Of a stretch of 16,092 nucleotides of DNA, positions 1 to 5,669 are shown in pieces. Where the stretch lies: assembly GCA_900768035.1 (NCBI GenBank), contig CAAGBH010000027.1, forward strand, positions 1 to 16,092, written 5' to 3'. Both the position numbers and the translations under genes were made by a program. Below the pieces are notes generated by a model. It was not told where the DNA came from. It was given only the letters and a program-made list of their open reading frames with translations, and searched no databases. The DNA comes from Clostridia bacterium. Lineage in GTDB: Bacteria > Bacillota > Clostridia > Oscillospirales > Acutalibacteraceae. The stretch's first letter is position 1. Every line of letters begins with the position of its first letter.

Positions 1-20
1 ACAGAACCGTCCCCTGTCTT
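1..20 (-). repeat. REP-like repeat copy at left edge (partial)
   Basis: The plus strand reads ACAGAACCGTCCCCTGTCTT. This is the reverse complement of the core GGGACGGTTCT found at 673-683 and 749-759, and the same orientation as the copy at 1569-1593. Its left end lies outside the window. It overlaps the open 3' end of the membrane protein gene. Confidence 0.85.
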
Positions 21-638
21 GCATTGATTTTCCAATACTATTTTGTTATCGTTTACTATTACGCTATACTGTGGATTTAGATTTGTGATATGTGCATAAT
101 AGGTAACAAAATTTTTTTCGAGCGAATCATTGTATCTTTCTAATGAAAAGAATTTAGTATTGTATTCATCCGATACAGTTGATTCACCACCGTTTGTGTC
201 AAGGATGGTTATAAAATAATCACTTGTATCCTTGTATTGGTAAACATATAAAACAATTCCTTTAGATAGTTTTTGAGCTATTTTTTTAGTATTTGCGCCA
301 ATTCCTATTTTCCAGCCGTTATCTGTTTTGGGTACAATTAAAAAGTTTGAAGTATTGTTCTTGCTGCCTACTACTAAATCGCAATCTTTTCCCTCAATAA
401 CTAATTCTGGTTCTGCTTCTAAAAAATAGTAATATTCATATACCTCTTTTGCAGAGCCAAAACTATATAATAAATTTTCAAATGGAACAAATCCAAGAAT
501 TGTAATTAGTAATATAACAGCACCTATTATACCCATACTAAGCCAATTTCGGATTTTTAATTTTGAAAATTTAAAAAGAAAAAATAACGAAAGAAACCCA
601 AAAACAACACCAATTAAAATTCGTAATATTCCAAACAT
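1..638 (-). CDS. Putative two-helix membrane protein, 3' end beyond window
   Basis: An open frame of 212 codons starts at ATG 638-636, seven bases after AAGGAG (651-646), and runs off the left edge without a stop. I do not recognise the family. Residues 2-22 and 33-51 are strongly hydrophobic and look like two membrane helices with a short basic turn (KFSKLKIRN) between them. The rest is a hydrophilic domain of about 155 residues, rich in Tyr, Asn and Lys, with no cysteine-pair or catalytic motif I can name. From about residue 207 the frame reads into the REP-type repeat at 1-20 and encodes KTGDGS, so the natural C-terminus may have been replaced by repeat sequence. It looks more AT-rich than the operon genes, in keeping with accessory DNA. 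The reading frame is clear; the function is unknown. Confidence 0.75.
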   Translation of the reverse strand, partial: MFGILRILIGVVFGFLSLFFLFKFSKLKIRNWLSMGIIGAVILLITILGFVPFENLLYSFGSAKEVYEYYYFLEAEPELVIEGKDCDLVVGSKNNTSNFLIVPKTDNGWKIGIGANTKKIAQKLSKGIVLYVYQYKDTSDYFITILDTNGGESTVSDEYNTKFFSLERYNDSLEKNFVTYYAHITNLNPQYSVIVNDNKIVLENQCKTGDGS

Positions 639-663
639 TTAAGTTCTCCTTATTAGTAGACCA

Positions 664-692
664 GGAGACAAGGGGACGGTTCTCTTGTCTCC
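664..692 (+). repeat. REP-like palindrome, perfect 9-bp stem
   Basis: GGAGACAAG (664-672) and CTTGTCTCC (684-692) form a perfect 9-bp stem around the 11-base loop GGGACGGTTCT. TTTTTT follows at 693-698, so on the plus strand it also resembles an intrinsic terminator. It lies between the transposase stop codon (771) and the start of the membrane protein gene (638), in the likely leader of the latter. Confidence 0.85.
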
Positions 693-716
693 TTTTTTAA
701 ATGTTATTCTCTAGGA

Positions 717-736
717 ACACAAGGGACTGTTCTCTG
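717..736 (+). repeat. Degenerate REP-like repeat copy
   Basis: The stretch ACACAAGGGACTGTTCTCTG resembles the neighbouring repeats, but the core has changed from GGGACGGTTCT to GGGACTGTTCT and the right arm is poorly matched. It sits between two better copies in the same orientation, and is probably an older decayed unit. Boundaries are approximate. Confidence 0.6.
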
Positions 737-740
737 CGGA

Positions 741-765
741 AAGACAGGGGACGGTTCTGTGTCTT
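741..765 (+). repeat. REP-like palindrome next to RAYT 3' end
   Basis: AAGACA (741-746) and TGTCTT (760-765) are inverted arms around a GGGACGGTTCT-containing loop. The copy lies 5 bases past the transposase stop codon. It is in inverted orientation relative to the copy at 1569-1593 on the other side of the gene, so the transposase is bracketed by a head-to-head repeat pair. Confidence 0.9.
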
Positions 766-770
766 AAAGA

Positions 771-1523
771 CTATCTAAGATATTTCTCAACCATACCCTT
801 TGTTTCTCCGCATAGTCTTGCGATTTGACGAATTGAAATTCCATTTTCCTGAAATTTCTTAATACATTTTTCTTTTGAAACAGGTTTTAATTTTTGAAAC
901 TCTGCAACTGATTTACATTTAGAATATTTATATATAATTTTTTGTGCTTGTTCATCCGTAACCCTAACAATAGGTTTATCTTCAATTTCCAAACATTTAT
1001 CGTTTGTACTTTGTGAATTAAAATCCTCAAATATTTCCATAGGAATAATCCCTAAAACAAAATCCTTATCTATTAAATCGCAATTTTTAAAAAACTCATT
1101 GTAACTACTGTATTTATAGTTAAAAAGATTTTTACATAAACCAGCTTTTACAGGATTTTGATGGATATAACGGATAACTGTGATAAAATATGCATCATCT
1201 TCGACAGGTTCGCTTTTAAATCTATCTTGAAACAAATGCCCGACTCGTTGATATTTGATATTATACCAATAAACGAATCGGGTTGCAATTCTTTTCATTA
1301 CTTGCTCAATCGGTTCTTTATCTTCTTGAATAAGCAAATGAATATGATTACCCATAAGGCAATAAGCGAACAATTTATATTCGCTTACCGCCTTACAGTC
1401 TTTTAAAATTTGTAAAAATTTTTCATAGTCTTCATTATCTGCAAAAATTTGTTGCTGATTGATTCCACGGAGTATTATATGATATATTCCGCTTTCGCTT
1501 TTTTTACGAGCGTGCCTTGGCAT
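771..1523 (-). CDS. REP-associated tyrosine transposase (RAYT, Y1/HUH family)
   Basis: This 250-residue protein has the hallmarks of the Y1 transposase superfamily, which nicks and joins single-stranded DNA through a tyrosine. The HUH metal site is GNHIHLL (His60, His62). The RAYT signature RYIHQNPVKAG carries the likely nucleophile Tyr119, and the N-terminus MPRHARKKSESGIYHIILRG is typical. Residues about 217-250 look like a helix-turn-helix (ISIRQIARLCGETKGMVEKYLR). ATG at 1523 is preferred because AAGGGTG lies six bases upstream; a GTG at 1532 is in frame but overlaps that site. Known RAYTs are single-copy genes associated with REP palindromes, and here inverted copies flank the gene at 741-765 and 1569-1593. 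It has its own promoter. The frame is intact, so it may be active. Confidence 0.93.
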   Translation of the reverse strand: MPRHARKKSESGIYHIILRGINQQQIFADNEDYEKFLQILKDCKAVSEYKLFAYCLMGNHIHLLIQEDKEPIEQVMKRIATRFVYWYNIKYQRVGHLFQDRFKSEPVEDDAYFITVIRYIHQNPVKAGLCKNLFNYKYSSYNEFFKNCDLIDKDFVLGIIPMEIFEDFNSQSTNDKCLEIEDKPIVRVTDEQAQKIIYKYSKCKSVAEFQKLKPVSKEKCIKKFQENGISIRQIARLCGETKGMVEKYLR

Positions 1524-1540
1524 AATTTTCACCCTTGAAA

Positions 1541-1570
1541 ATTATAACATATGGAGAACAACGTTGTCAA
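1541..1570 (-). promoter_or_regulatory. Promoter of the RAYT gene
   Basis: On the minus strand TTGACA (1570-1565), an 18-base spacer and TATAAT (1546-1541) with an upstream TG (extended -10) make a near-consensus vegetative promoter just before the transposase. The -35 box touches the edge of the flanking repeat and contains the stop codon of the truncated pth frame. Confidence 0.8.
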
Positions 1571-1593
1571 GACATAGAACCGTCCCCTGTCTT
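1569..1593 (-). repeat. REP-like palindrome upstream of RAYT
   Basis: AAGACA (1569-1574) and TGTCTT (1588-1593) are inverted arms around a loop with GAACCGTCCCC. This is the reverse orientation of the copy at 741-765. It is translated as part of the truncated pth frame (KTGDGSMS) and abuts the -35 region of the transposase promoter. Confidence 0.88.
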
Positions 1594-1636
1594 CCCCTGT
1601 CTTCCTTGTCCCCTGTCTTCCTTCCCTGTCTTCCTT
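1584..1636. repeat. Tandem microrepeat derived from the REP arm
   Basis: The decamer CCCCTGTCTT occurs at 1584-1593, 1594-1603 and 1610-1619, and a shortened CCCTGTCTT at 1624-1632. CCTT or CCTTGT separates the later copies. It looks like slippage or repeated partial duplication of the right arm of the palindrome at 1569-1593. It ends at the junction with pth-like sequence near 1637. Confidence 0.8.
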
Positions 1637-1929
1637 ACACTCGGGATTTTATAAAATTTCGCAATAGCCGAAACAGCAGAACCTGAATTGTTCATAAAGG
1701 TTTGCGGTTTTGCCACAAGTATACGGTTTTTGCCGATTTTGCATTCACCAAAAACCGCCTGCATTTTATTTTTATTAAATTCTCCGCCGTTTTCTTTCAT
1801 AAAAAGGTCTGCCGTCATAAAGCCGACATTGTGACGGGTGTTTTCATATTGAAGACCTGGGTTTCCAAGACCAACAACAAGCCAGTCATAAGTTGATTTT
1901 TTTGTAAATAACATTATATCACCGCTTTG

Positions 1930-1958
1930 ATTTTACCATATTTTATGAGGCAGTTCAA
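1930..1958 (-). promoter_or_regulatory. Promoter of pth
   Basis: On the minus strand TTGAAC (1958-1953), a 17-base spacer and TAAAAT (1935-1930) preceded by TGG (extended -10) lie just upstream of the pth start. They diverge from the thrS promoter, whose -35 begins 12 bases away. Confidence 0.7.
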
Positions 1959-1969
1959 GTAAAAAAGGC

Positions 1970-1998
1970 TTGACACATTTAAATATTCGGTGTAAAAT
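1970..1998 (+). promoter_or_regulatory. Promoter of the thrS T-box transcript
   Basis: TTGACA (1970-1975), a 17-base spacer and TAAAAT (1993-1998) form a near-consensus housekeeping promoter. Transcription would start around 2005, just ahead of the T-box leader. Confidence 0.85.
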
Positions 1999-2004
1999 TG
2001 ACTT

Positions 2005-2237
2005 GTTAAAGTGATATTTACGGACATTAACTTGAAACCCCTGTTTTTAGAGAGTGCGGACCGTTGGCTGAAAATCCGCTAAACAGGCTTTAAGCGAGAC
2101 CGCCGTATAGCGCTGTGGGTAGCAACACAGACGTATGCCTGCGTTAAAGGCGCAAAGAGCCGTACATTGTACGGAATTTGGGTGGAACCGCGGAGAAATT
2201 ATGCTTCGTCCCTTTTGGGACGGAGTTTTTATTTTTT
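2005..2237 (+). promoter_or_regulatory. T-box riboswitch (threonine) upstream of thrS
   Basis: The leader has the T-box landmarks in order. The stem I base pairs TACGG (2019-2023) with CCGTA (2103-2107). AGAGAG (2049-2054) sits inside a CCTGTTT/AAACAGG helix (2040-2046 with 2081-2087). A distal loop, a stem II-like hairpin (2113-2117 with 2126-2130) and a stem III hairpin (2160-2165 with 2169-2174) follow. The T-box core GGGTGGAACCGCGG is at 2180-2193, with the tRNA-end-binding bulge TGGA at 2183-2186. The triplet just before the 3' strand of the stem I base is ACC (2099-2101), a threonine codon and the likely specifier. Uncharged tRNA-Thr should stabilise the antiterminator and allow thrS expression. 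The specifier assignment is inferred from position. Confidence 0.93.
2204..2237 (+). terminator. T-box leader terminator
   Basis: CTTCGTCCC (2204-2212) pairs with GGGACGGAG (2217-2225) around a TTTT loop, with one G-T pair, followed by a T-rich run at 2226-2237. The left arm would instead pair with the T-box region in the antiterminator form, giving the on/off switch. Confidence 0.9.
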
Positions 2238-2250
2238 AGGAGAGATTTTT

Positions 2251-4197
2251 ATGATTAAAGTAACCTTGAAAGACAATGTTGTAAAGGAATTTGAGAGCGG
2301 AATTACCGCTTTTGAAGTTGCAAAAGAAATTAGCGCAGGCTTGGCAAGGGTGGCGTGTGCCGCAAGAATTGACGGCGAAAATGCCGATTTGCGCACCGCA
2401 CTTACAAAGGACTGCACGCTCGAAATTTTAACCTTTGATGATGAATACGGCAGATGGACTTTTCGTCACACCGCTTCGCACATTTTGGCACAGGCTGTAA
2501 AAAGACTTTTCCCAAATGTTAAGTTGGCAATAGGTCCTGCGGTGGACGACGGTTTTTACTATGACTTTGATATCGACCAGAAATTCACACCCGAAGACCT
2601 TGTGAAAATCGAAGCCGAAATGAAAAAAATCGTAAAAGAAGATATTAAAATTGAAAGATTCGTTTTGCCGCAGCAAGAGGCAGTGGAGAAATTCAAGGCT
2701 GAAAACGAGCCTTATAAGGTTGAATTGGCTGAGGGTATTGACGAGTCGGAAGAAATCAGTTTTTATTCACAAGGTGATTTTACAGATTTGTGCGCCGGCG
2801 CACACCTTATGAGCACTGGTGCGGTTAAAGCGTTCAAACTCACCTCTGCAACAGGTGCTTACTGGCGTGGTGATTCGTCACAGAAAATGCTTTGCCGTGT
2901 TTACGGAACTGCATTCCCGAAAGCAAGCGAACTTGAAGCCCACCTTACAATGCTTGAGGAGGCCAAAAAGCGTGACCACAATAAACTCGGCAGAGAGTTA
3001 GAACTCTTTACCACCGTTGACGTTATCGGTCAGGGACTTCCCGTAATGCTTCCGAAAGGCGCTAAAATCATTCAGATTTTACAGCGTTTTGTTGAGGAAG
3101 AAGAGGCAAAAAGAGGTTGGCAATTAACAAAAACACCCCTTATGGCTAAGCGTGAACTTTATAAACTTTCAGGTCACTGGGACCACTATTTAGACGGTAT
3201 GTTTGTTTTGGGCGACCCCGAGGACGAAACAAAAGAATGTTTTGCAATGCGTCCTATGACCTGCCCGTTCCAGTATCAAGCATATTTAAACCGTGCACGT
3301 TCTTACCGTGATTTGCCTTTGAGATATGACGAAACTTCAACCCTTTTCCGCAACGAAGAAAGCGGTGAAATGCACGGACTTATCCGTGTTCGTCAGTTTA
3401 CAATTTCTGAAGGACACTTAATGTGCACCCCCGAACAGTTGGAGGACGAATTTAAGGGTTGTTTGGAACTTGCAATTTATATGCTCAAAACTTTGGGACT
3501 TTATGAAGATGTTTCTTACCGTTTCTCGCAGTGGGACCCCCAAGACACCGAGAAATATATCGGCACGCCTGAGCAATGGAACGAGGCTCAGGATATGATG
3601 GCTAAAATCCTCAATCACCTTGAAATTCCATATAAAGTGGGTGTGGGTGAGGCTGCATTCTACGGACCGAAACTTGATATTCAGATTAAGAATGTTTACG
3701 GCAAGGAAGATACTCTTATCACAATCCAAATCGACCAGATGTTAGCCGAAAAATTCGGTATGGAATATGTTGACCGTGACGGACAGAAGAAAAACCCCTA
3801 TATTATTCATAGAACTTCGCTTGGTTGTTACGAAAGAACATTGGCGCTTCTTATTGAAAAATATGCGGGTGCATTCCCAATGTGGTTAGCACCGACACAG
3901 GTTAAGATTTTACCGATTGCTGACAGACATCTTGACTATGCTTATGAAGTTAAGAAACAGTTAGAGCAAAAGGGTATGCGTGTTGAACTTGACGACCGCA
4001 ACGAAAAAATCGGTTATAAAATCCGTGAAGCGAGACTTCAAAAAGTGCCTTATATGTTGGTTATCGGTGACAGTGAGGTTGAAGCGGGTGCAGTTGCAGT
4101 CCGTCAGCGTGGCGAAAACGGTGACTTGGGCGCAATGAAGACCGAAGACTTTATTGCCCGTGCAGTAGAAGAAATTGAAACAAAGGTTATAAAATAA
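2251..4197 (+). CDS. thrS: Threonine--tRNA ligase
   Basis: This 648-residue class II synthetase charges tRNA-Thr in the cytoplasm, a normal length for the family. In order there are a TGS domain (1-61), an editing domain with HTASH (73-77) and CAGAH (181-185) that removes mischarged serine, a catalytic core (about 255-540) and an anticodon-binding domain (about 550-648). The three expected zinc ligands are Cys338 (MRPMTCP), His375 (EMHGL) and His520 (YIIH). Motif 2 is FRNEESGEMHG and motif 3 contains GCYER. The core departs from the usual MNCPGH signature: it reads MTCPFQ. Start 2251 follows AGGAGAG by a normal distance. The frame is open back to 2167, but that would translate the T-box and terminator. 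Control is by the T-box. Confidence 0.97.
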   Translation: MIKVTLKDNVVKEFESGITAFEVAKEISAGLARVACAARIDGENADLRTALTKDCTLEILTFDDEYGRWTFRHTASHILAQAVKRLFPNVKLAIGPAVDDGFYYDFDIDQKFTPEDLVKIEAEMKKIVKEDIKIERFVLPQQEAVEKFKAENEPYKVELAEGIDESEEISFYSQGDFTDLCAGAHLMSTGAVKAFKLTSATGAYWRGDSSQKMLCRVYGTAFPKASELEAHLTMLEEAKKRDHNKLGRELELFTTVDVIGQGLPVMLPKGAKIIQILQRFVEEEEAKRGWQLTKTPLMAKRELYKLSGHWDHYLDGMFVLGDPEDETKECFAMRPMTCPFQYQAYLNRARSYRDLPLRYDETSTLFRNEESGEMHGLIRVRQFTISEGHLMCTPEQLEDEFKGCLELAIYMLKTLGLYEDVSYRFSQWDPQDTEKYIGTPEQWNEAQDMMAKILNHLEIPYKVGVGEAAFYGPKLDIQIKNVYGKEDTLITIQIDQMLAEKFGMEYVDRDGQKKNPYIIHRTSLGCYERTLALLIEKYAGAFPMWLAPTQVKILPIADRHLDYAYEVKKQLEQKGMRVELDDRNEKIGYKIREARLQKVPYMLVIGDSEVEAGAVAVRQRGENGDLGAMKTEDFIARAVEEIETKVIK

Positions 4198-4218
4198 TGC
4201 GTAATGCGTAATTCGTAA
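4198..4218. repeat. Triple 7-bp tandem repeat after thrS
   Basis: TGCGTAA occurs twice (4198-4204, 4205-4211), followed by the one-mismatch copy TTCGTAA (4212-4218). It sits directly after the thrS stop and before the terminator hairpin. No function is evident. Confidence 0.7.
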
Positions 4219-4220
4219 TT

Positions 4221-4247
4221 AAAAAAGCGACCGTACGGTCGCTTTTT
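4221..4247. terminator. Bidirectional terminator between thrS and carboxypeptidase gene
   Basis: GCGACCGTACGGTCGC (4227-4242) is a perfect 16-base palindrome with A-run on the left (4221-4226) and T-run on the right (4243-4247). It can end transcription from thrS (plus) and from the convergent carboxypeptidase gene (minus), whose stop codon overlaps its right edge. Confidence 0.93.
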
Positions 4248-5577
4248 ATTTTCTCTTTCGTTTTTCGGCGGGTTCGTAGGGGATGTAACGCACTTTGCGT
4301 TTGTTCAATTTATCCCAGTTAAGCCATATACAGAATATAATAAATCCAACAATCAGCAGAGCAATTACGATATAAACAATTTTCATATAACTGCTTGAGA
4401 AGAAGTTTTTAATATGTCGGGCAATAAGCAGAAGTTTACTGGATTTTACATCATTGCCTGCAATCAAGTCTACTTTTCCGATAACCTTTTCTGCATAGAT
4501 TACTTCGGCTTGTCCTAAAACATCACCTTTTTTAATAGGTGCGTCAACTGTCGGGGTTTTAAAATGTGTTTTAACAACAATGGTTGAATCGTCGGCTTCG
4601 TTTGGTAAAACAGTTAAAAACGGTTTTTTGAAATAAAGCGGAACGAAATCGGTTTCCATTGAAAGTTCCACAGGAATTTCGCATACAGGCTCGTCAGAGT
4701 TTGCAACTTCTTTATATGAAAAGTTATTGAATGCCCAACGGTATAGGTTTTTTGAGTCGGTAAAGTGTTTTGTTGCCCCGTCGCAACCGAACACAGCGCA
4801 AAGATAATTATATCCGTTATAAGATGCGGTAGTTACCAAGCATCTGCCTGCTTTATCGGTATAGCCGGTTTTACCTTGATTTGCATATTGGTAGTAATAA
4901 TTCGTCGAGGAATCAAGCAAGAAGTTAGTGGTTGAAAGTGTGCGGATATTTCCGCTTTTGGTGGTTACTCTGTGGCGTGAAGTGGAAGTTACTGTATTAA
5001 ACAGTTCGTGCTTCATCGCATATTTCATAAGAAGATAGGTGTCACGGGCGGTGGTATAGGTTTCCTCCTCGTGAAGACCGACGGGGTTGGAATAATGGGT
5101 ACCCTTAAGACCTATTTCCTGTGCCTTTTGGTTCATCATATTAACAAAGTTCTCAACACTTCCGCCGTAAATTATTGATGCCAAATAGGTTATATCACCG
5201 AAAGAAGAAACAAGCACCATATAAAGCATATCAAGTTGAGTGAACTGTTCGCCCTCTTTAAAGAGCGACACCGCAAGACCTGTTCCTAAAACCATATCAA
5301 GCACTTCTTTTGTTAAGGTGACGGTCTCTTCGGGGTTCCATTTGTCACTCTCAAGCATAAGAACGGCGGTCATAACCTTGGCAATGGATGCGGGATAAAC
5401 TTTTTCATCAATATTGTTTTCATAAAGAATTTCATCTGTGTCAAGGGAGATAAGAAGCCCTGCTTTCGCCGAAATTTCGACACCCGTAACCTCATAGGCA
5501 GAGGCAGTTAAGGGCGAAAAAACACTTAAAATCAGAATTAAAGTTGTAAAAAATATGGAAAAAGTCTTTTTTAGCAT
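4246..5577 (-). CDS. D-alanyl-D-alanine carboxypeptidase family (S11, DacF/PBP5-like)
   Basis: The 443-residue protein begins with a signal peptide (MLKKTFSIFFTTLILILSVF, cleavage probably near TASA-YE). A penicillin-binding peptidase S11 domain (about 30-290) follows, then a C-terminal beta-rich domain (about 295-375), a membrane helix (400-419) and a very basic cytoplasmic tail (EKRKRK). Family members trim the terminal D-Ala from peptidoglycan stem peptides. The nucleophile motif SIAK (Ser64, Lys67) and KTG (236-238) are present. The middle SxN motif instead reads SFG (125-127), so the usual Asn is missing in an otherwise well-aligned stretch (SFGD...GGSVENF). Activity may be altered or lost. 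Start 5577 has GGGAG upstream. It is divergent from the phosphoesterase gene and convergent with thrS. Family assignment is firm; activity is not. Confidence 0.92.
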   Translation of the reverse strand: MLKKTFSIFFTTLILILSVFSPLTASAYEVTGVEISAKAGLLISLDTDEILYENNIDEKVYPASIAKVMTAVLMLESDKWNPEETVTLTKEVLDMVLGTGLAVSLFKEGEQFTQLDMLYMVLVSSFGDITYLASIIYGGSVENFVNMMNQKAQEIGLKGTHYSNPVGLHEEETYTTARDTYLLMKYAMKHELFNTVTSTSRHRVTTKSGNIRTLSTTNFLLDSSTNYYYQYANQGKTGYTDKAGRCLVTTASYNGYNYLCAVFGCDGATKHFTDSKNLYRWAFNNFSYKEVANSDEPVCEIPVELSMETDFVPLYFKKPFLTVLPNEADDSTIVVKTHFKTPTVDAPIKKGDVLGQAEVIYAEKVIGKVDLIAGNDVKSSKLLLIARHIKNFFSSSYMKIVYIVIALLIVGFIIFCIWLNWDKLNKRKVRYIPYEPAEKRKRK

Positions 5578-5611
5578 AGAAATCTCCCTAGAAATGTTGT
5601 ATAATAATTAT

Positions 5612-5620
5612 ATTATAACA
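5612..5620 (-). promoter_or_regulatory. Extended -10 promoter of the carboxypeptidase gene
   Basis: On the minus strand TGTTATAAT (5620-5612) is a perfect extended -10 box. A -35 is weak at the right distance (CTTTAA, 5640-5635). Transcription would start about 30 bases before the gene. Confidence 0.6.
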
Positions 5621-5669
5621 TAAATGTTGATTTTTTAAAGTCTTTTTTATAAAAAAGAGGTGAAATGGT

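Larger units (their letters stand above)
1567..1914 (-). pseudogene. pth: Peptidyl-tRNA hydrolase, truncated by repeat
   Basis: Peptidyl-tRNA hydrolase frees tRNA from drop-off peptidyl-tRNAs and is essential in bacteria. Residues 11-91 are a good N-terminal half: WLVVGLGNPG (Asn18), ENTRHNVGF (catalytic His28), KPQTFMNNSG (Asn75) and FYKIP. After about residue 92 the frame enters the repeat DNA and reads RKTGKEDRGQGRQGKTGDGSMS before stopping at 1567. The family is normally about 185-200 residues. The conserved Asp and Asn of the second half (E. coli Asp93, Asn114) and the C-terminal helices are missing. The start ATG 1914 has GGTGAT upstream and a good promoter, so the 5' end is intact. The fragment should be inactive; a full pth elsewhere, or an assembly join, is expected. 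Confidence 0.88.

Noticed and set aside
1158..1406. 82-residue plus-strand frame inside the RAYT gene
   Set aside because: It is antisense to a well-supported transposase, has no clear ribosome site and shows no recognisable family features.
1584..1636. Possible CRISPR-like array
   Set aside because: Units are about ten bases and the spacers only 0-6 bases, with no cas genes nearby; it is a tandem derivative of the palindrome arm.
2167..2250. Upstream in-frame extension of thrS
   Set aside because: It would translate the T-box core and leader terminator; the ATG at 2251 has a proper ribosome site and matches the start of the TGS domain.
5600..5653. A plus-strand promoter for the phosphoesterase gene
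   Set aside because: Several AT-rich -10-like boxes exist (for example TATAAT at 5600 and TATAAA at 5648), but none has a -35 at the right distance; I could not choose one.
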